Positions 35,079 to 42,656 of a stretch of DNA of 64,000 nt are shown piece by piece. Source of the stretch: Streptomyces scopuliridis RB72. GTDB lineage: Bacteria; Actinomycetota; Actinomycetes; Streptomycetales; Streptomycetaceae. Within the stretch, counting starts at the first letter, position 1; the number at the start of each line of letters is the position of its first letter. The notes beneath the pieces are model-generated. The model was not told the DNA's origin. It did not search any database and saw only the letters and a list, made by a program, of their open reading frames with translations. The stretch is from the NCBI RefSeq assembly GCF_000718095.1, contig NZ_JOEI01000015.1:1-64000 (forward strand), written 5' to 3'. Position numbers and translations under genes: made by a program.

Positions 35079-35816
35079 ATGACATCTGATTCAAGTCAGC
35101 TAAATGATAAAGCTCTCGCAGGACTTGAAGCGTTGACCAACTTGCTGAAGGACGGAGGTGCCGGTGACCACGCGCCCTCTCCGCTGGAACGTCGGCCCTT
35201 CATGATTGGCTGGGGCTTGGTGGCCGCGCTGCATCGGCAAGCGTGTGCAGTGCTGCTTCTGCATAGATCGAATCTCGGACACGAAGCCGCCCCCAACCGG
35301 CGGCTGATGATCGAGTACATGAGCCAGTTGCAATGGCTCGCTCGCGACGGCGAGGCCGCGGCTGACTCCATGAACAAGCACTTCCAGTACTCCCACGGCA
35401 AGCTTCGGAAGGCCGTGGACGAGGGAGGAATTTTCACCTACGACGACGAGGTCGCCGCAGCTGCGGACAGCGTTGCGACGGCGTCACTCCCAAGTTCGCC
35501 AACGGACACCTTTAATGGAACGGCCCATTTGCTCGGTAGCCTCGGCAACGGTATCCAAGAGGTCTGGATCAGTGAGACCCAGCTGTCGCACTCAGGCATC
35601 GCAGCCGCGCGAGCATTCTTCGACGACTCGGCGTCAGACGTCATCCACCTATTCGATGCTCCGCGATACGGCTCGGCTCCAAACCCAGCTGAGGCATCGC
35701 CTTTTATGGCATTCATGCTGCTGTACTTCGGAATTCAGGCGTTCAACGAGCTGATGGTCGACCAGCCGTGGACGGCTGAGCTCGACCGTATTGGTCAGAT
35801 GGGCGGACTAGCCTAG
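35079..35816 (+). CDS. DUF5677-like protein of unknown function
   Basis: 245 residues, largely helical, without signal peptide or membrane segment. RRLMIEYMSQLQWLARDG near residue 72 resembles the R-x4-E core of DUF5677-type proteins, a family often encoded in defence islands and possibly related to HEPN nucleases. ATG 35079 is 74 bases after the AbiJ-like gene, in an AT-rich gap, and the two may be cotranscribed. It meets the DUF3800 gene tail to tail with 34 bases between. No catalytic residue can be named with confidence. Confidence 0.5.
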   Translation: MTSDSSQLNDKALAGLEALTNLLKDGGAGDHAPSPLERRPFMIGWGLVAALHRQACAVLLLHRSNLGHEAAPNRRLMIEYMSQLQWLARDGEAAADSMNKHFQYSHGKLRKAVDEGGIFTYDDEVAAAADSVATASLPSSPTDTFNGTAHLLGSLGNGIQEVWISETQLSHSGIAAARAFFDDSASDVIHLFDAPRYGSAPNPAEASPFMAFMLLYFGIQAFNELMVDQPWTAELDRIGQMGGLA

Positions 35817-35850
35817 CGCGTTTGTGGCGGAATCCGCTACAGCGAGGTAA

Positions 35851-36861
35851 CTACCCGAGGCGTCGGGGATTCTCGACACAAGACAGGTCAGGCCAGATTC
35901 CTCCGTGAAGCCACGGCTCTACAACCGTCTTGAGCTTCTCTGCAAACGGATCGGGCAGCTTCGTGACCAGATTGGTCGCCCATTGCCTTGTAGCGCCGGC
36001 TGCCCAGTCGGCGATCTGGAGTTGGGGCACAGCGCTGCTGTCGGAGAAAGTGATGCTAGTTATGGCCAAACGTGGCATCAGATGTCCGGGTCGTGCAGGA
36101 TCGGGCAGCTCGTGCAAGGCGAGGAGTGTGTCAGCGTGGCGCGAGATGGTCTTCGACTCATCGTGCACCAAGGCGAAATCGCCGAGTATCTGACCCATCT
36201 CGTGGCAGAGCGGAACCAGGCAAGGCACAGCCGGGTCCAACGCGTCCAGAAGTTCGCCTGAGGCGATCGTCGCAATGATGTCGTCTGCTTGCGCCCGCGT
36301 GTAACCCAGAATCTCAGACACATCGGAGAATTCGGGGTGCGTGGTGACCTGGTAGGCAGAAATCGCAGCGAACAAGTCGTCGGCGCTAGCACGGCTACGT
36401 CGGCGAGCGGCACCAACGAATGTGTAGAGCATGTGGTCGTAGGCGTCAGCATCACCCATCAGCCTGCCACCCGCATGCAGCAGGTTCGCCAAGGCGACCG
36501 CAGCGCCGTCGGCGTACATGTTGTATCCGGTCTCGTGTGCCAGCTGTTCGACCAGCAGGTCGACCATCTTTGTTGTCACCATGAATTGCTTGTCCGCGAC
36601 ATACGCCAAGATCGTTGCGTCGGCCATGGACTCGAAAGCTGTCAGCAGTGCTGATCGTCCCTTGTCCGTCTTAGACAATGAGGTGTACTTCGGTTCACCA
36701 TGTCCCCGGGGAAGCCGTGCCTTGACGTCGTCCACGACCTGGCGAGCCATGTGATCGTCGATGTGTACGACTGCGGCGCAGAAGACGGGTTGAGCCGGAT
36801 CGAGCAGATTTTCCCCGGTTGAGTTCGATTCGTCCGCGTAGACGGTGGGTGTGGCTGACAT
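35851..36861 (-). CDS. DUF3800 protein (RNase H-like fold)
   Basis: 336 residues from ATG 36861. The YADESNSTGEN start and the C-terminal PQLQIADWAAGATRQW segment are typical of DUF3800, a family with an RNase H-like core whose early D-E pair and later aspartate are presumed catalytic. Members are frequent in mobile and defence loci; activity is unproven. An ATG four codons upstream at 36873 directly follows GGAGGGGG, so the start is uncertain. It is the only cargo gene on the minus strand. Confidence 0.75.
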   Translation of the reverse strand: MSATPTVYADESNSTGENLLDPAQPVFCAAVVHIDDHMARQVVDDVKARLPRGHGEPKYTSLSKTDKGRSALLTAFESMADATILAYVADKQFMVTTKMVDLLVEQLAHETGYNMYADGAAVALANLLHAGGRLMGDADAYDHMLYTFVGAARRRSRASADDLFAAISAYQVTTHPEFSDVSEILGYTRAQADDIIATIASGELLDALDPAVPCLVPLCHEMGQILGDFALVHDESKTISRHADTLLALHELPDPARPGHLMPRLAITSITFSDSSAVPQLQIADWAAGATRQWATNLVTKLPDPFAEKLKTVVEPWLHGGIWPDLSCVENPRRLG

Positions 36862-37257
36862 AGGGGCAAGCATCCCCCTCCCGTCGCGATGATGTCGACG
36901 TCTTTCCCTGCTGTGCAGGAGGGATCAGCTACGGCTGACGGTCTGACAACTGTCGGCTCTGGCACGTACTCTGGGTGGTGGAGCGCACCGATGTCGGTGA
37001 CCCGCACCAGCCCCAGTGGACCGATCCCGGTCCGGGGAGGCCAGTACTACGGTTCCTGCGAGGAGCCAGCGGTGGCCGGGTGGCGGTGATCTGTCCAAGG
37101 TGGTCGCAACGGCCCAGTGCCCCGCAGCGGCGGGGAGGCGGTACGGCGGCGGCACCCACCTCTGCACAGGCGGGAGGCGGTCCCACTCCGCGTCCCGATC
37201 CGTTCAGGGAATGCGGCGAGAGCCGGCCGTCCCTGCGTACGAAAGCAGAGGTGCGGT
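36862..37257. other. divergent intergenic region in the cargo
   Basis: About 390 bases between the divergent DUF3800 gene and the 699-residue gene. No gene is convincing; frames extending the downstream gene back to 37117 exist but are Arg-rich shadows. Promoters for both directions should lie here. CTGACAACTGTCGG near 36943 is a weak palindrome. Confidence 0.4.
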
Positions 37258-39357
37258 ATGTCGCCGCGTCGTCCCAAGCGCCCTTCCGGTCGCTTTCCCT
37301 ATCTCGACGAGCCCGAGTACCGATCCCAGTTCGTCGACGCCGGTTTGGCCGATCCCCGGTGCACTCTCGACCGAAGCGCCCTGGAGCGGATGGCCACCGA
37401 GGCCATCAACCTCAAGCCCCTGATCGCGACGAGCGGCAACAAGAGCACCGGCGTCGTCGTCACGGGCTTCAAGGACGCCGCCGTGGACCCGGTGCGCACC
37501 GAGCACGGCACCCTCTACCAACTGAGGGTCAAGCAGCCCGGCCTGGCCAGTGCGATCAACCAGTTCAACATCCGCTTCGCCTACGACGTCGCCCAGAACG
37601 CCAACGTGGCCACCCCGCGAGTGGTCCCGGTCAAGGCGCCGGACGGCGGCCAACAGGCGGTACTGGAGGTCGAGTTCGACTCGGAGGAGGCGCTGCTGGA
37701 GCACCTGACCTTTATCGAGGGCAGGCTGACCGCAGCGGAGAAGGCCCGCAAGTACGACCTGAAAGCGGACCTCGCGGTATCGGGTCAGTCCGAGCGGGCC
37801 ACCTACCACGTTGTGCGCTACCGAGTCGCTGGCCAGGTGTGGGACACCACCAGCGCCACTGCCGGGTCGAACCGTACCCGCCACCGCCACGACCTGTTCG
37901 GACTCCAGCCCGCGGTCGGCCTGCTCGGCCTGCCGCAGCAGCTCCTCGGAGGACCCGACGGCCAGCGCTGGCGCAACCCGGCCGACTGGCGGGACCGCTA
38001 CACCGCACAGCTCAACACGTACGACGGCATCGACCCCGAGGACATCGAGATCCCGGAGGACGACGCGGAGAAGGCCAAGGAGGCCCAGGAAGCCCGCCGC
38101 TGGGCGGAACTGGCGGCCTCCGCGCTCCAGGTGGCGACCACCGACGCCGCCTTCGTCATCGGCTACGTGCCGGCCGAGGGCGCGCGCCCGGACTTCGACG
38201 CCGCACTGGCGTCGACCAACCTGCGCACCCACCTGCGCGGCCCGCTCGATTTCACCGGCACCAACCAGGCCATGGCATCCGGCCGGAAGCTGGTCAACCG
38301 CGCGTACGCCGACAACGCGATCACGGAGCTGGAGCACGCGGTCCTCACCGGCACGACCCCGGCCGCGTACCTGCATGACGACCCGCGCGAGGCCGTGGTG
38401 AACCTCGTCCGGCTGGTGGACCGGGTGGTCTTCCCCAGCGACATCCCCAGCCTGCGCAGGACGACCAAGGTTCTCGTCGAGCCGTCGCCAGCCCACTTGA
38501 GGGCCAAGCACGCGGAGACCCGCGGAGAGATCCGCAGCGCGCTGCTCACCGCTGCAGTGGGCGGGGTTGACCTCCCGGCCGCCGCCATGGACACCCCCCA
38601 TCAGAAGATCGTGCGCCAGGGCATTCCGACCACCGGGCTGTCCGCCGCCGAGCTGATCGCCGCGGCGACCTCGGCCGAACCGAGCGACGGCCGCGACGCC
38701 GCCCGCGCCGAGCTGGCACACATCGCGGTACCGGGCCTCGTCAACGGCAAGGTGCTGCTCGGCTCCTACGGTTCCACCGGCGACCGCCGGGCGGTGTCCA
38801 CCAAGCTGGTCGCGGCCCGCATCACCGACGACGGGGTCCGGCTGTTCATCGAGGCCATCGACGCCTTCGCCGAGGTGATGAAGCTCCGCGCCGGCCACAA
38901 GGTCACGCCGCGGCCGGGCGCGTCGGCAGGCCGTCTGCGCCGGGTAGCCGACGGGTCCGTCGCCACCACCGACAAGCCGGCCGACTCGGAGTGGTTCACC
39001 AGCCACTGGCCAGTGGAGAACACCGACTCGGATGGCGGAGTGGGCACACCCTCCGCGCTCTCGCCCAGCGAGCAGTGGGCGGAGAAGCTCAAGGACACCA
39101 CCGGCCTGGTCGACAACGCGAGGAAGGCCGTGACAACCCTCTCCACACACTTCGAGGACATGCATGCCCTGGTGGGACCGGACAGAGAGATGACCGCCGA
39201 GGAGCGGGAGTCGTGGCAGGACGAGCTCGACAAGCTGGAGCCCATCGTGGTGAAGGCCGGCACGTACCTGAGGAAGCTCCGGTACCGGCCGACCGACACC
39301 GGCACGACGACCGGCGGCATCGGCGACTTCACCTTCGGGACGGAGGAGGCCGAGTGA
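37258..39357 (+). CDS. unrecognised 699-residue protein, partner of a GIY-YIG-like gene
   Basis: 699 residues, soluble, with no signal or membrane segment and no domain I can name. Residues 45-190 look like an alpha/beta domain (NLKPLIATSGNKSTGVVV, then SAINQFNIRFAYDVAQNANV), followed by TSATAGSNRTRHRHDLFGL near 200, which recalls the polar loop of ParB/DndB-like proteins only vaguely. A helical, acidic middle (about 255-290) and a C-terminal coiled region (about 615-680) follow. Its stop overlaps the GTG of the next gene (GTGA), so the two are translated together and probably act together. ATG 37258 is chosen; it follows a purine-rich AGAGGTGCGG. Confidence 0.6.
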   Translation: MSPRRPKRPSGRFPYLDEPEYRSQFVDAGLADPRCTLDRSALERMATEAINLKPLIATSGNKSTGVVVTGFKDAAVDPVRTEHGTLYQLRVKQPGLASAINQFNIRFAYDVAQNANVATPRVVPVKAPDGGQQAVLEVEFDSEEALLEHLTFIEGRLTAAEKARKYDLKADLAVSGQSERATYHVVRYRVAGQVWDTTSATAGSNRTRHRHDLFGLQPAVGLLGLPQQLLGGPDGQRWRNPADWRDRYTAQLNTYDGIDPEDIEIPEDDAEKAKEAQEARRWAELAASALQVATTDAAFVIGYVPAEGARPDFDAALASTNLRTHLRGPLDFTGTNQAMASGRKLVNRAYADNAITELEHAVLTGTTPAAYLHDDPREAVVNLVRLVDRVVFPSDIPSLRRTTKVLVEPSPAHLRAKHAETRGEIRSALLTAAVGGVDLPAAAMDTPHQKIVRQGIPTTGLSAAELIAAATSAEPSDGRDAARAELAHIAVPGLVNGKVLLGSYGSTGDRRAVSTKLVAARITDDGVRLFIEAIDAFAEVMKLRAGHKVTPRPGASAGRLRRVADGSVATTDKPADSEWFTSHWPVENTDSDGGVGTPSALSPSEQWAEKLKDTTGLVDNARKAVTTLSTHFEDMHALVGPDREMTAEERESWQDELDKLEPIVVKAGTYLRKLRYRPTDTGTTTGGIGDFTFGTEEAE

Positions 39358-39809
39358 GTGGCATCCGGCCAGGGGCGCGTACACCGAAAGACGCCGCACC
39401 GCCGCCGGGCCCGATCCTCCGGCCACCGCACGTCCCGCTTCTTGCGCGCGCCCTGGGTGGCTACTGCAGCAGCGACCCGTACTGGTCGCAGGTCGACACC
39501 GTCGAGGCGTTCGCTCCGGGCCTCTACCTCGTGGTCGACGCCCATGGCCGCATCGTCTGGCTCGGCATGGCCGCCGGCGAACAGGGAGTGACCGGACGGA
39601 TCAGGAAGCACCTGCTCGAGCCGTGGAAGCTGGCTCACTTCCACCGGGTCTGGGTCGCCTCCGCCTACGACCAGATCTCCCGGCCTGCTCTGGAGGCCGC
39701 CGAAGGCTGGGCCGCCGACGCGCTGGATCTGCGTACCCGGATGCCGTACCGCACCTGGCCGCCGTCCACCGACTGGCTGTCCCTCATCGGCCGTCAGCCG
39801 GTGGCCTGA
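39354..39809 (+). CDS. small GIY-YIG-like nuclease candidate
   Basis: 151 residues. The pattern GLYLVVDAHGRIVWLG (G56-L-Y58 ... W69-L-G71), then GRIRKHL with R82 and R84, then E114/E117 in PALEAAEGW, fits the GIY-YIG nuclease fold (GxY, xxG, R, E). In that family the tyrosines, arginine and glutamate form a single-metal nuclease site. The usual second tyrosine is tryptophan here. GGAGGAGG at 39342-39349 serves GTG 39354, which overlaps the upstream stop. The partnership with the 699-residue protein suggests a two-part system; its role is not known. Confidence 0.55.
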   Translation: MSGIRPGARTPKDAAPPPGPILRPPHVPLLARALGGYCSSDPYWSQVDTVEAFAPGLYLVVDAHGRIVWLGMAAGEQGVTGRIRKHLLEPWKLAHFHRVWVASAYDQISRPALEAAEGWAADALDLRTRMPYRTWPPSTDWLSLIGRQPVA

Positions 39810-39934
39810 CTCGTCGCCCGTGGGCCCGGGACCGCTTCGGTCCGGGGCCACGCCCGACCGACCCGTCTATCGGCATCGTGGTGCGGACTCTGAAACACCT
39901 CGCCCTTGACTTGGATCTCAACCCGTAGCCGTGT

Positions 39935-39972
39935 CGGGTAGCCGGATCACGGCAACGTGACCCGGCTACCCG
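39935..39972 (+). terminator. strong hairpin at the end of the cargo
   Basis: CGGGTAGCCGG (39935-39945) pairs perfectly with CCGGCTACCCG (39962-39972), with an inner TCACG/CGTGA stem and a GCAA tetraloop. It lies 126 bases after the GIY-YIG-like gene and 15 bases before the innermost right-end repeat, so it probably stops cargo transcription from entering the transposon end or the padR promoter. Confidence 0.8.
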
Positions 39973-39986
39973 AACACAGTTCGGCA

Positions 39987-40031
39987 GTGTCAAATCCTGC
40001 TGAAAAGTGCCATCTCTCGCTGACAGTCTCA
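39987..40031 (-). repeat. right end of element B with two putative TnsB sites
   Basis: Read on the minus strand: the terminus TGAGAC (40031-40026), then TGTCAGCGAGAGATGGCAC (40025-40007) and TTTCAGCAGGATTTGACAC (40005-39987). Both match the 19-bp left-end repeats in inverted orientation and are almost directly adjacent, whereas the left-end sites are spread out. Confidence 0.8.
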
Positions 40032-40036
40032 GGAGC
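40032..40036. repeat. right target-site duplicate GGAGC of element B
   Basis: GGAGC immediately after the GTCTCA terminus; identical to 26247-26251. Confidence 0.85.
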
Positions 40037-40076
40037 CGCGGCCCGATAATGCTTGCCGAGCGAGCTGTTCCGATAT

Positions 40077-40106
40077 ATCGTTGACGCATCGCGACAGATC
40101 AACGAT
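40077..40106. promoter_or_regulatory. probable PadR operator
   Basis: Perfect 8-bp inverted repeat ATCGTTGA (40077-40084) / TCAACGAT (40099-40106) with a 14-base spacer, 18 bases before the padR start codon. PadR proteins typically repress their own promoter from such sites. Element B ends 45 bases upstream of it. Confidence 0.7.
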
Positions 40107-40124
40107 GTAGGGAGTGACAGAGCG

Positions 40125-40754
40125 ATGCGTTCACACGGACATGACCATGGACATGAGCATGGACGCGGACACGGTCCGGGACCCGGCGCCTGCGGACCCG
40201 GCCACCCGGGCAGGGGCGACTTCGAGGGGCGGCGCGGGGCCTTCGGGCCGTTCGGGCCCGGCTTCGGCGGTCCCTTCGGCGGCGGTGGCCGCGGGCGCGG
40301 CGGCGGCAGGGGAAGGGCACGGCGCGGTGATGTACGCGCGTCGATCCTGGCCCTGCTGAAGGACCGGCCCATGCACGGATACGAGATGATCCAGGAGATC
40401 GGCGAGCGCAGCGGCGGGGCCTGGCGCCCCAGCCCCGGCTCGGTGTACCCGACGCTCCAGCTGCTGGAGGACGAGGGGCTGATCACCAGCCGGAGCGAGG
40501 GCGGCAAGAAGCTGTTCACGCTCACCGACACCGGGCGCACGGAGGCCGAATCGGGGCCCGAGGCCCCGTGGGAAGAGGCCGGCCGGGGCATCGACTGGGA
40601 CACGATGAACGAGATCCGTCAGGCCGGCTTCGGGCTGATGGAGGCGTTCGGACAGGTCTGGAAGACCGGTACGCCCGAGCAGCGCCAGAAGGCTCTGGCG
40701 GTCATCACCGAATCACGCAAGAAGCTCTATCTGATCCTCGCCGATGAGGACTGA
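40125..40754 (+). CDS. PadR-family regulator with His-rich N-terminus
   Basis: 209 residues. The N-terminus is a His/Gly/Pro-rich tail (HGHDHGHEHGRGHG near 4-17, then Gly/Phe-rich to about 70), followed by a PadR winged helix (about 70-145; RASILALLKDRPMHGYEMIQ, PSPGSVYPTLQLLEDEGLI) and a C-terminal dimerisation helix. The histidines could bind a metal, but this is a guess. AGGGAG lies before ATG 40125. The transposon inserted 94 bp upstream of the start, so long-range upstream control may have been lost while the operator stays. Confidence 0.88.
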   Translation: MRSHGHDHGHEHGRGHGPGPGACGPGHPGRGDFEGRRGAFGPFGPGFGGPFGGGGRGRGGGRGRARRGDVRASILALLKDRPMHGYEMIQEIGERSGGAWRPSPGSVYPTLQLLEDEGLITSRSEGGKKLFTLTDTGRTEAESGPEAPWEEAGRGIDWDTMNEIRQAGFGLMEAFGQVWKTGTPEQRQKALAVITESRKKLYLILADED

Positions 40755-40774
40755 GCACGCTTCGGCCCGTACTG

Positions 40775-40818
40775 GAGGCCCCGCGGCCATGCCTGTATCG
40801 CAGGCGCCGCGGGGCCTC
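40775..40818 (+). terminator. padR terminator
   Basis: Perfect 13-bp stem GAGGCCCCGCGGC (40775-40787) / GCCGCGGGGCCTC (40806-40818) with an 18-base loop, 21 bases after the padR stop. Confidence 0.82.
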
Positions 40819-41000
40819 TGCGTGTCCCCCTTGCCCGCCGCGTCCGCGGAGGCAAGGCGGCGCGCTTCACCGGGGAGAGAAGGGGGGGCGATCTCATTCG
40901 TAAGGAGGAGAACCGGTCCAGATGTGCCCAACTCCGGTGGGACGCGAGAATGCTCCCCGGCGGGGATGCTCCGCAAGCCCGGGACTGATGGGGTGAGAGG

Positions 41001-41552
41001 GTGCAAAGCCCACCTCCGCGAGTGCCGGAACCGTCCGCACCGAACCGACCCGATACCGCGTCCGCGCGCGCCGAGGTCGAGGCCCGGCTCACCCCGGAGC
41101 TGGCGTCCGTCGTCTCGGGCGCGCGCAGAAGGGCGCACCGCGACGGAGACCGGCAGGTCGACACCGCCCATCTGCTGCACTCACTGCTGGAGACCGACCC
41201 CGAGGTGCGGGCCGCGTTCGGCGGCGGCCCCCAACTGGCCCGGGTGCTGGGCTATCTGGTCCAGCGGAGCATCGGCTACGGACTGCGCTGGCAGGGGACC
41301 GTGGAGGACTCCGGGGCCGTGCCCGTGGTGCGGGAGCGCCCCGTGACGGGCTGGTCGCCCCCGGCCGTCACCGCCATGGCGGGCGCGCTGGAGCGCGCCG
41401 AGCGGCGCGGTGAGCCGCTGGCCGGCGGGCTCGATCTGCTCGCCGCGCTCGCCGCCGACCGGGAGTGCCGGGCGGTCGATGTGCTCGAACGGGCCGGGGT
41501 GGACGCGCGATCGCTGGCCGGGCGGCTGTCCGGTACGTCACGATCGGTCTGA
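41001..41552 (+). CDS. Clp N-terminal (repeat) domain protein
   Basis: 183 residues made of two Clp-N-like repeats: LTPELASVVSGARRRAHRDGDRQVDTAHLL (about 30) and a second after SPPAVTAMAGALERAERRG (about 118). In ClpA/ClpC this domain binds substrates or adaptors; here no ATPase part follows, so it may act as a stand-alone adaptor or decoy. Such stand-alone genes are common in actinomycetes. GTG 41001 follows a purine-rich GGGGTGAGAGG. Confidence 0.75.
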   Translation: MQSPPPRVPEPSAPNRPDTASARAEVEARLTPELASVVSGARRRAHRDGDRQVDTAHLLHSLLETDPEVRAAFGGGPQLARVLGYLVQRSIGYGLRWQGTVEDSGAVPVVRERPVTGWSPPAVTAMAGALERAERRGEPLAGGLDLLAALAADRECRAVDVLERAGVDARSLAGRLSGTSRSV

Positions 41553-41669
41553 CCACGGGCGATTCGGCCCGCCGCGTCGTGCCGGTCCTGTGCCGTCCCG
41601 CCGGACCTCGGCTGTCTCGACAGGCGTCATGAGGATGACGCTCCTGACGTCGGCTGTCATGATGACGCC

Positions 41670-42653
41670 ATGCACATGTCTCAGGGGAGGAGCGTCGGCC
41701 TGGGCCTTGCCCTGGCGTCGGCGTTCGCGTTCGGCGGTTCGGGCGTGGCGGCCAAGCCGCTGATAGAAGCGGGGCTCGACCCGCTCCATGTCGTCTGGCT
41801 ACGAGTCACCGGCGGCGCCCTGGTGATGCTTCCGGTGGCCTGGCGCCATCGGGCGCTGGTACGGCAACGGCCCGCGCTGCTCGCCGGATTCGGCCTGCTG
41901 GCCGTGGCGGGCGTCCAGGCCTGCTACTTCGCCGCGATCTCCCGTATCCCCGTCGGGGTCGCGCTGCTCATCGAGTATCTGGCCCCCGCGCTCGTCCTCC
42001 TCTGGGTCCGGTTCGTCCAGCGGCGGCCCGTGACCCGCGCCGCCGCGGTCGGCGTCGTTCTCGCGGTGGGCGGGCTCGCCTGTGTGGTCGAGGTCTGGGC
42101 CGGGCTGAGCTTCGACCTGGTCGGGGTGCTCCTCGCGCTCGCCGCCGCCTGCTGCCAGGTCGGCTACTTCGTCCTCTCGGACCAGGGCGCCGACGGGGAG
42201 GACGCGGCCGATCCGCTGGGCGTGATCGCGTACGGACTGCTCGTCGGGGCCGTCGTACTGACGGTGGTCGCCCGGCCCTGGGGGATGGACTGGTCGCTGC
42301 TCGGCGGGAGCGCCGACATGGGCGGAGCGAGCGTGGCCGCGGCCCTGCTGCTCGGCTGGATCGTGCTGATCGCCACCGTGCTCGCCTATATGACGGGAGT
42401 GGTCTCCGTACGCCGGCTCTCGCCGCAGGTGGCGGGCGTGGTCGCCTGTCTGGAGGCGGTCGTCGCGACCGTGCTGGCCTGGGTGCTGCTGCGGGAACAT
42501 CTCTCCGCGCCGCAGATCATCGGCGGCGTCGTGGTGCTGACCGGCGCGTTCATCGCCCAGTCGTCGACGCCGAAGGCGCCTTCCGGGCCGATGGCGGGCG
42601 GTACGGGGGCGGGCGACCCGGCGCGGTTGTCCGCCGGACACCCCACGACATAG
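41670..42653 (+). CDS. EamA-family drug/metabolite transporter
   Basis: 327 residues with ten predicted membrane helices in two EamA repeats (about 10-150 and 160-300; the second ends VACLEAVVATVLAWVLLRE, the family's characteristic penultimate helix). Exports or imports an unknown small metabolite. The start at ATG 41670 has a second ATG two codons later. It is the first of two tandem paralogues; the second has its own promoter and leader inside and after this gene's 3' end. Confidence 0.85.
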   Translation: MHMSQGRSVGLGLALASAFAFGGSGVAAKPLIEAGLDPLHVVWLRVTGGALVMLPVAWRHRALVRQRPALLAGFGLLAVAGVQACYFAAISRIPVGVALLIEYLAPALVLLWVRFVQRRPVTRAAAVGVVLAVGGLACVVEVWAGLSFDLVGVLLALAAACCQVGYFVLSDQGADGEDAADPLGVIAYGLLVGAVVLTVVARPWGMDWSLLGGSADMGGASVAAALLLGWIVLIATVLAYMTGVVSVRRLSPQVAGVVACLEAVVATVLAWVLLREHLSAPQIIGGVVVLTGAFIAQSSTPKAPSGPMAGGTGAGDPARLSAGHPTT

Positions 42654-42656
42654 GGT
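42627..42656 (+). promoter_or_regulatory. promoter for the uORF-EamA transcript
   Basis: TTGTCC (42627-42632), an 18-base spacer and TAGGGT (42651-42656) form a good housekeeping-sigma promoter. The start point would be about 42661-42664, at or just before the ATG of an 11-codon leader ORF, so that ORF may be read from a leaderless mRNA. Confidence 0.6.

Larger units (their letters stand above)
26252..40031. mobile_element. element B: complete Tn7-like transposon with defence-like cargo
   Basis: 13,780 bp bounded by TGAGAC (26252-26257) and GTCTCA (40026-40031) and flanked by a perfect 5-bp duplication GGAGC (26247-26251, 40032-40036), the duplication size made by Tn7. Inside each end lie 19-bp repeats in inverted orientation between ends. 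It encodes TnsA, TnsB, TnsC and one TniQ, then six cargo genes. No Cas proteins or CRISPR are present, so it is not a CRISPR-guided type. All transposition genes look intact apart from a doubtful tnsC start, so it may still move. Confidence 0.88.

Noticed and set aside
37204..39426. 740-codon minus-strand frame in the cargo
   Set aside because: It mirrors the 699-residue gene, which has better codon use (G/C in third position) and is coupled to the next gene.
26252..40031. CRISPR-associated transposon
   Set aside because: No cas gene, no repeat-spacer array and a long TnsD-sized TniQ; the data fit a protein-targeted Tn7-like element.
21575..40031. Integrative conjugative element or prophage
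   Set aside because: No integrase, relaxase, Tra/FtsK-like transfer gene, phage structural gene or tRNA attachment site was found.
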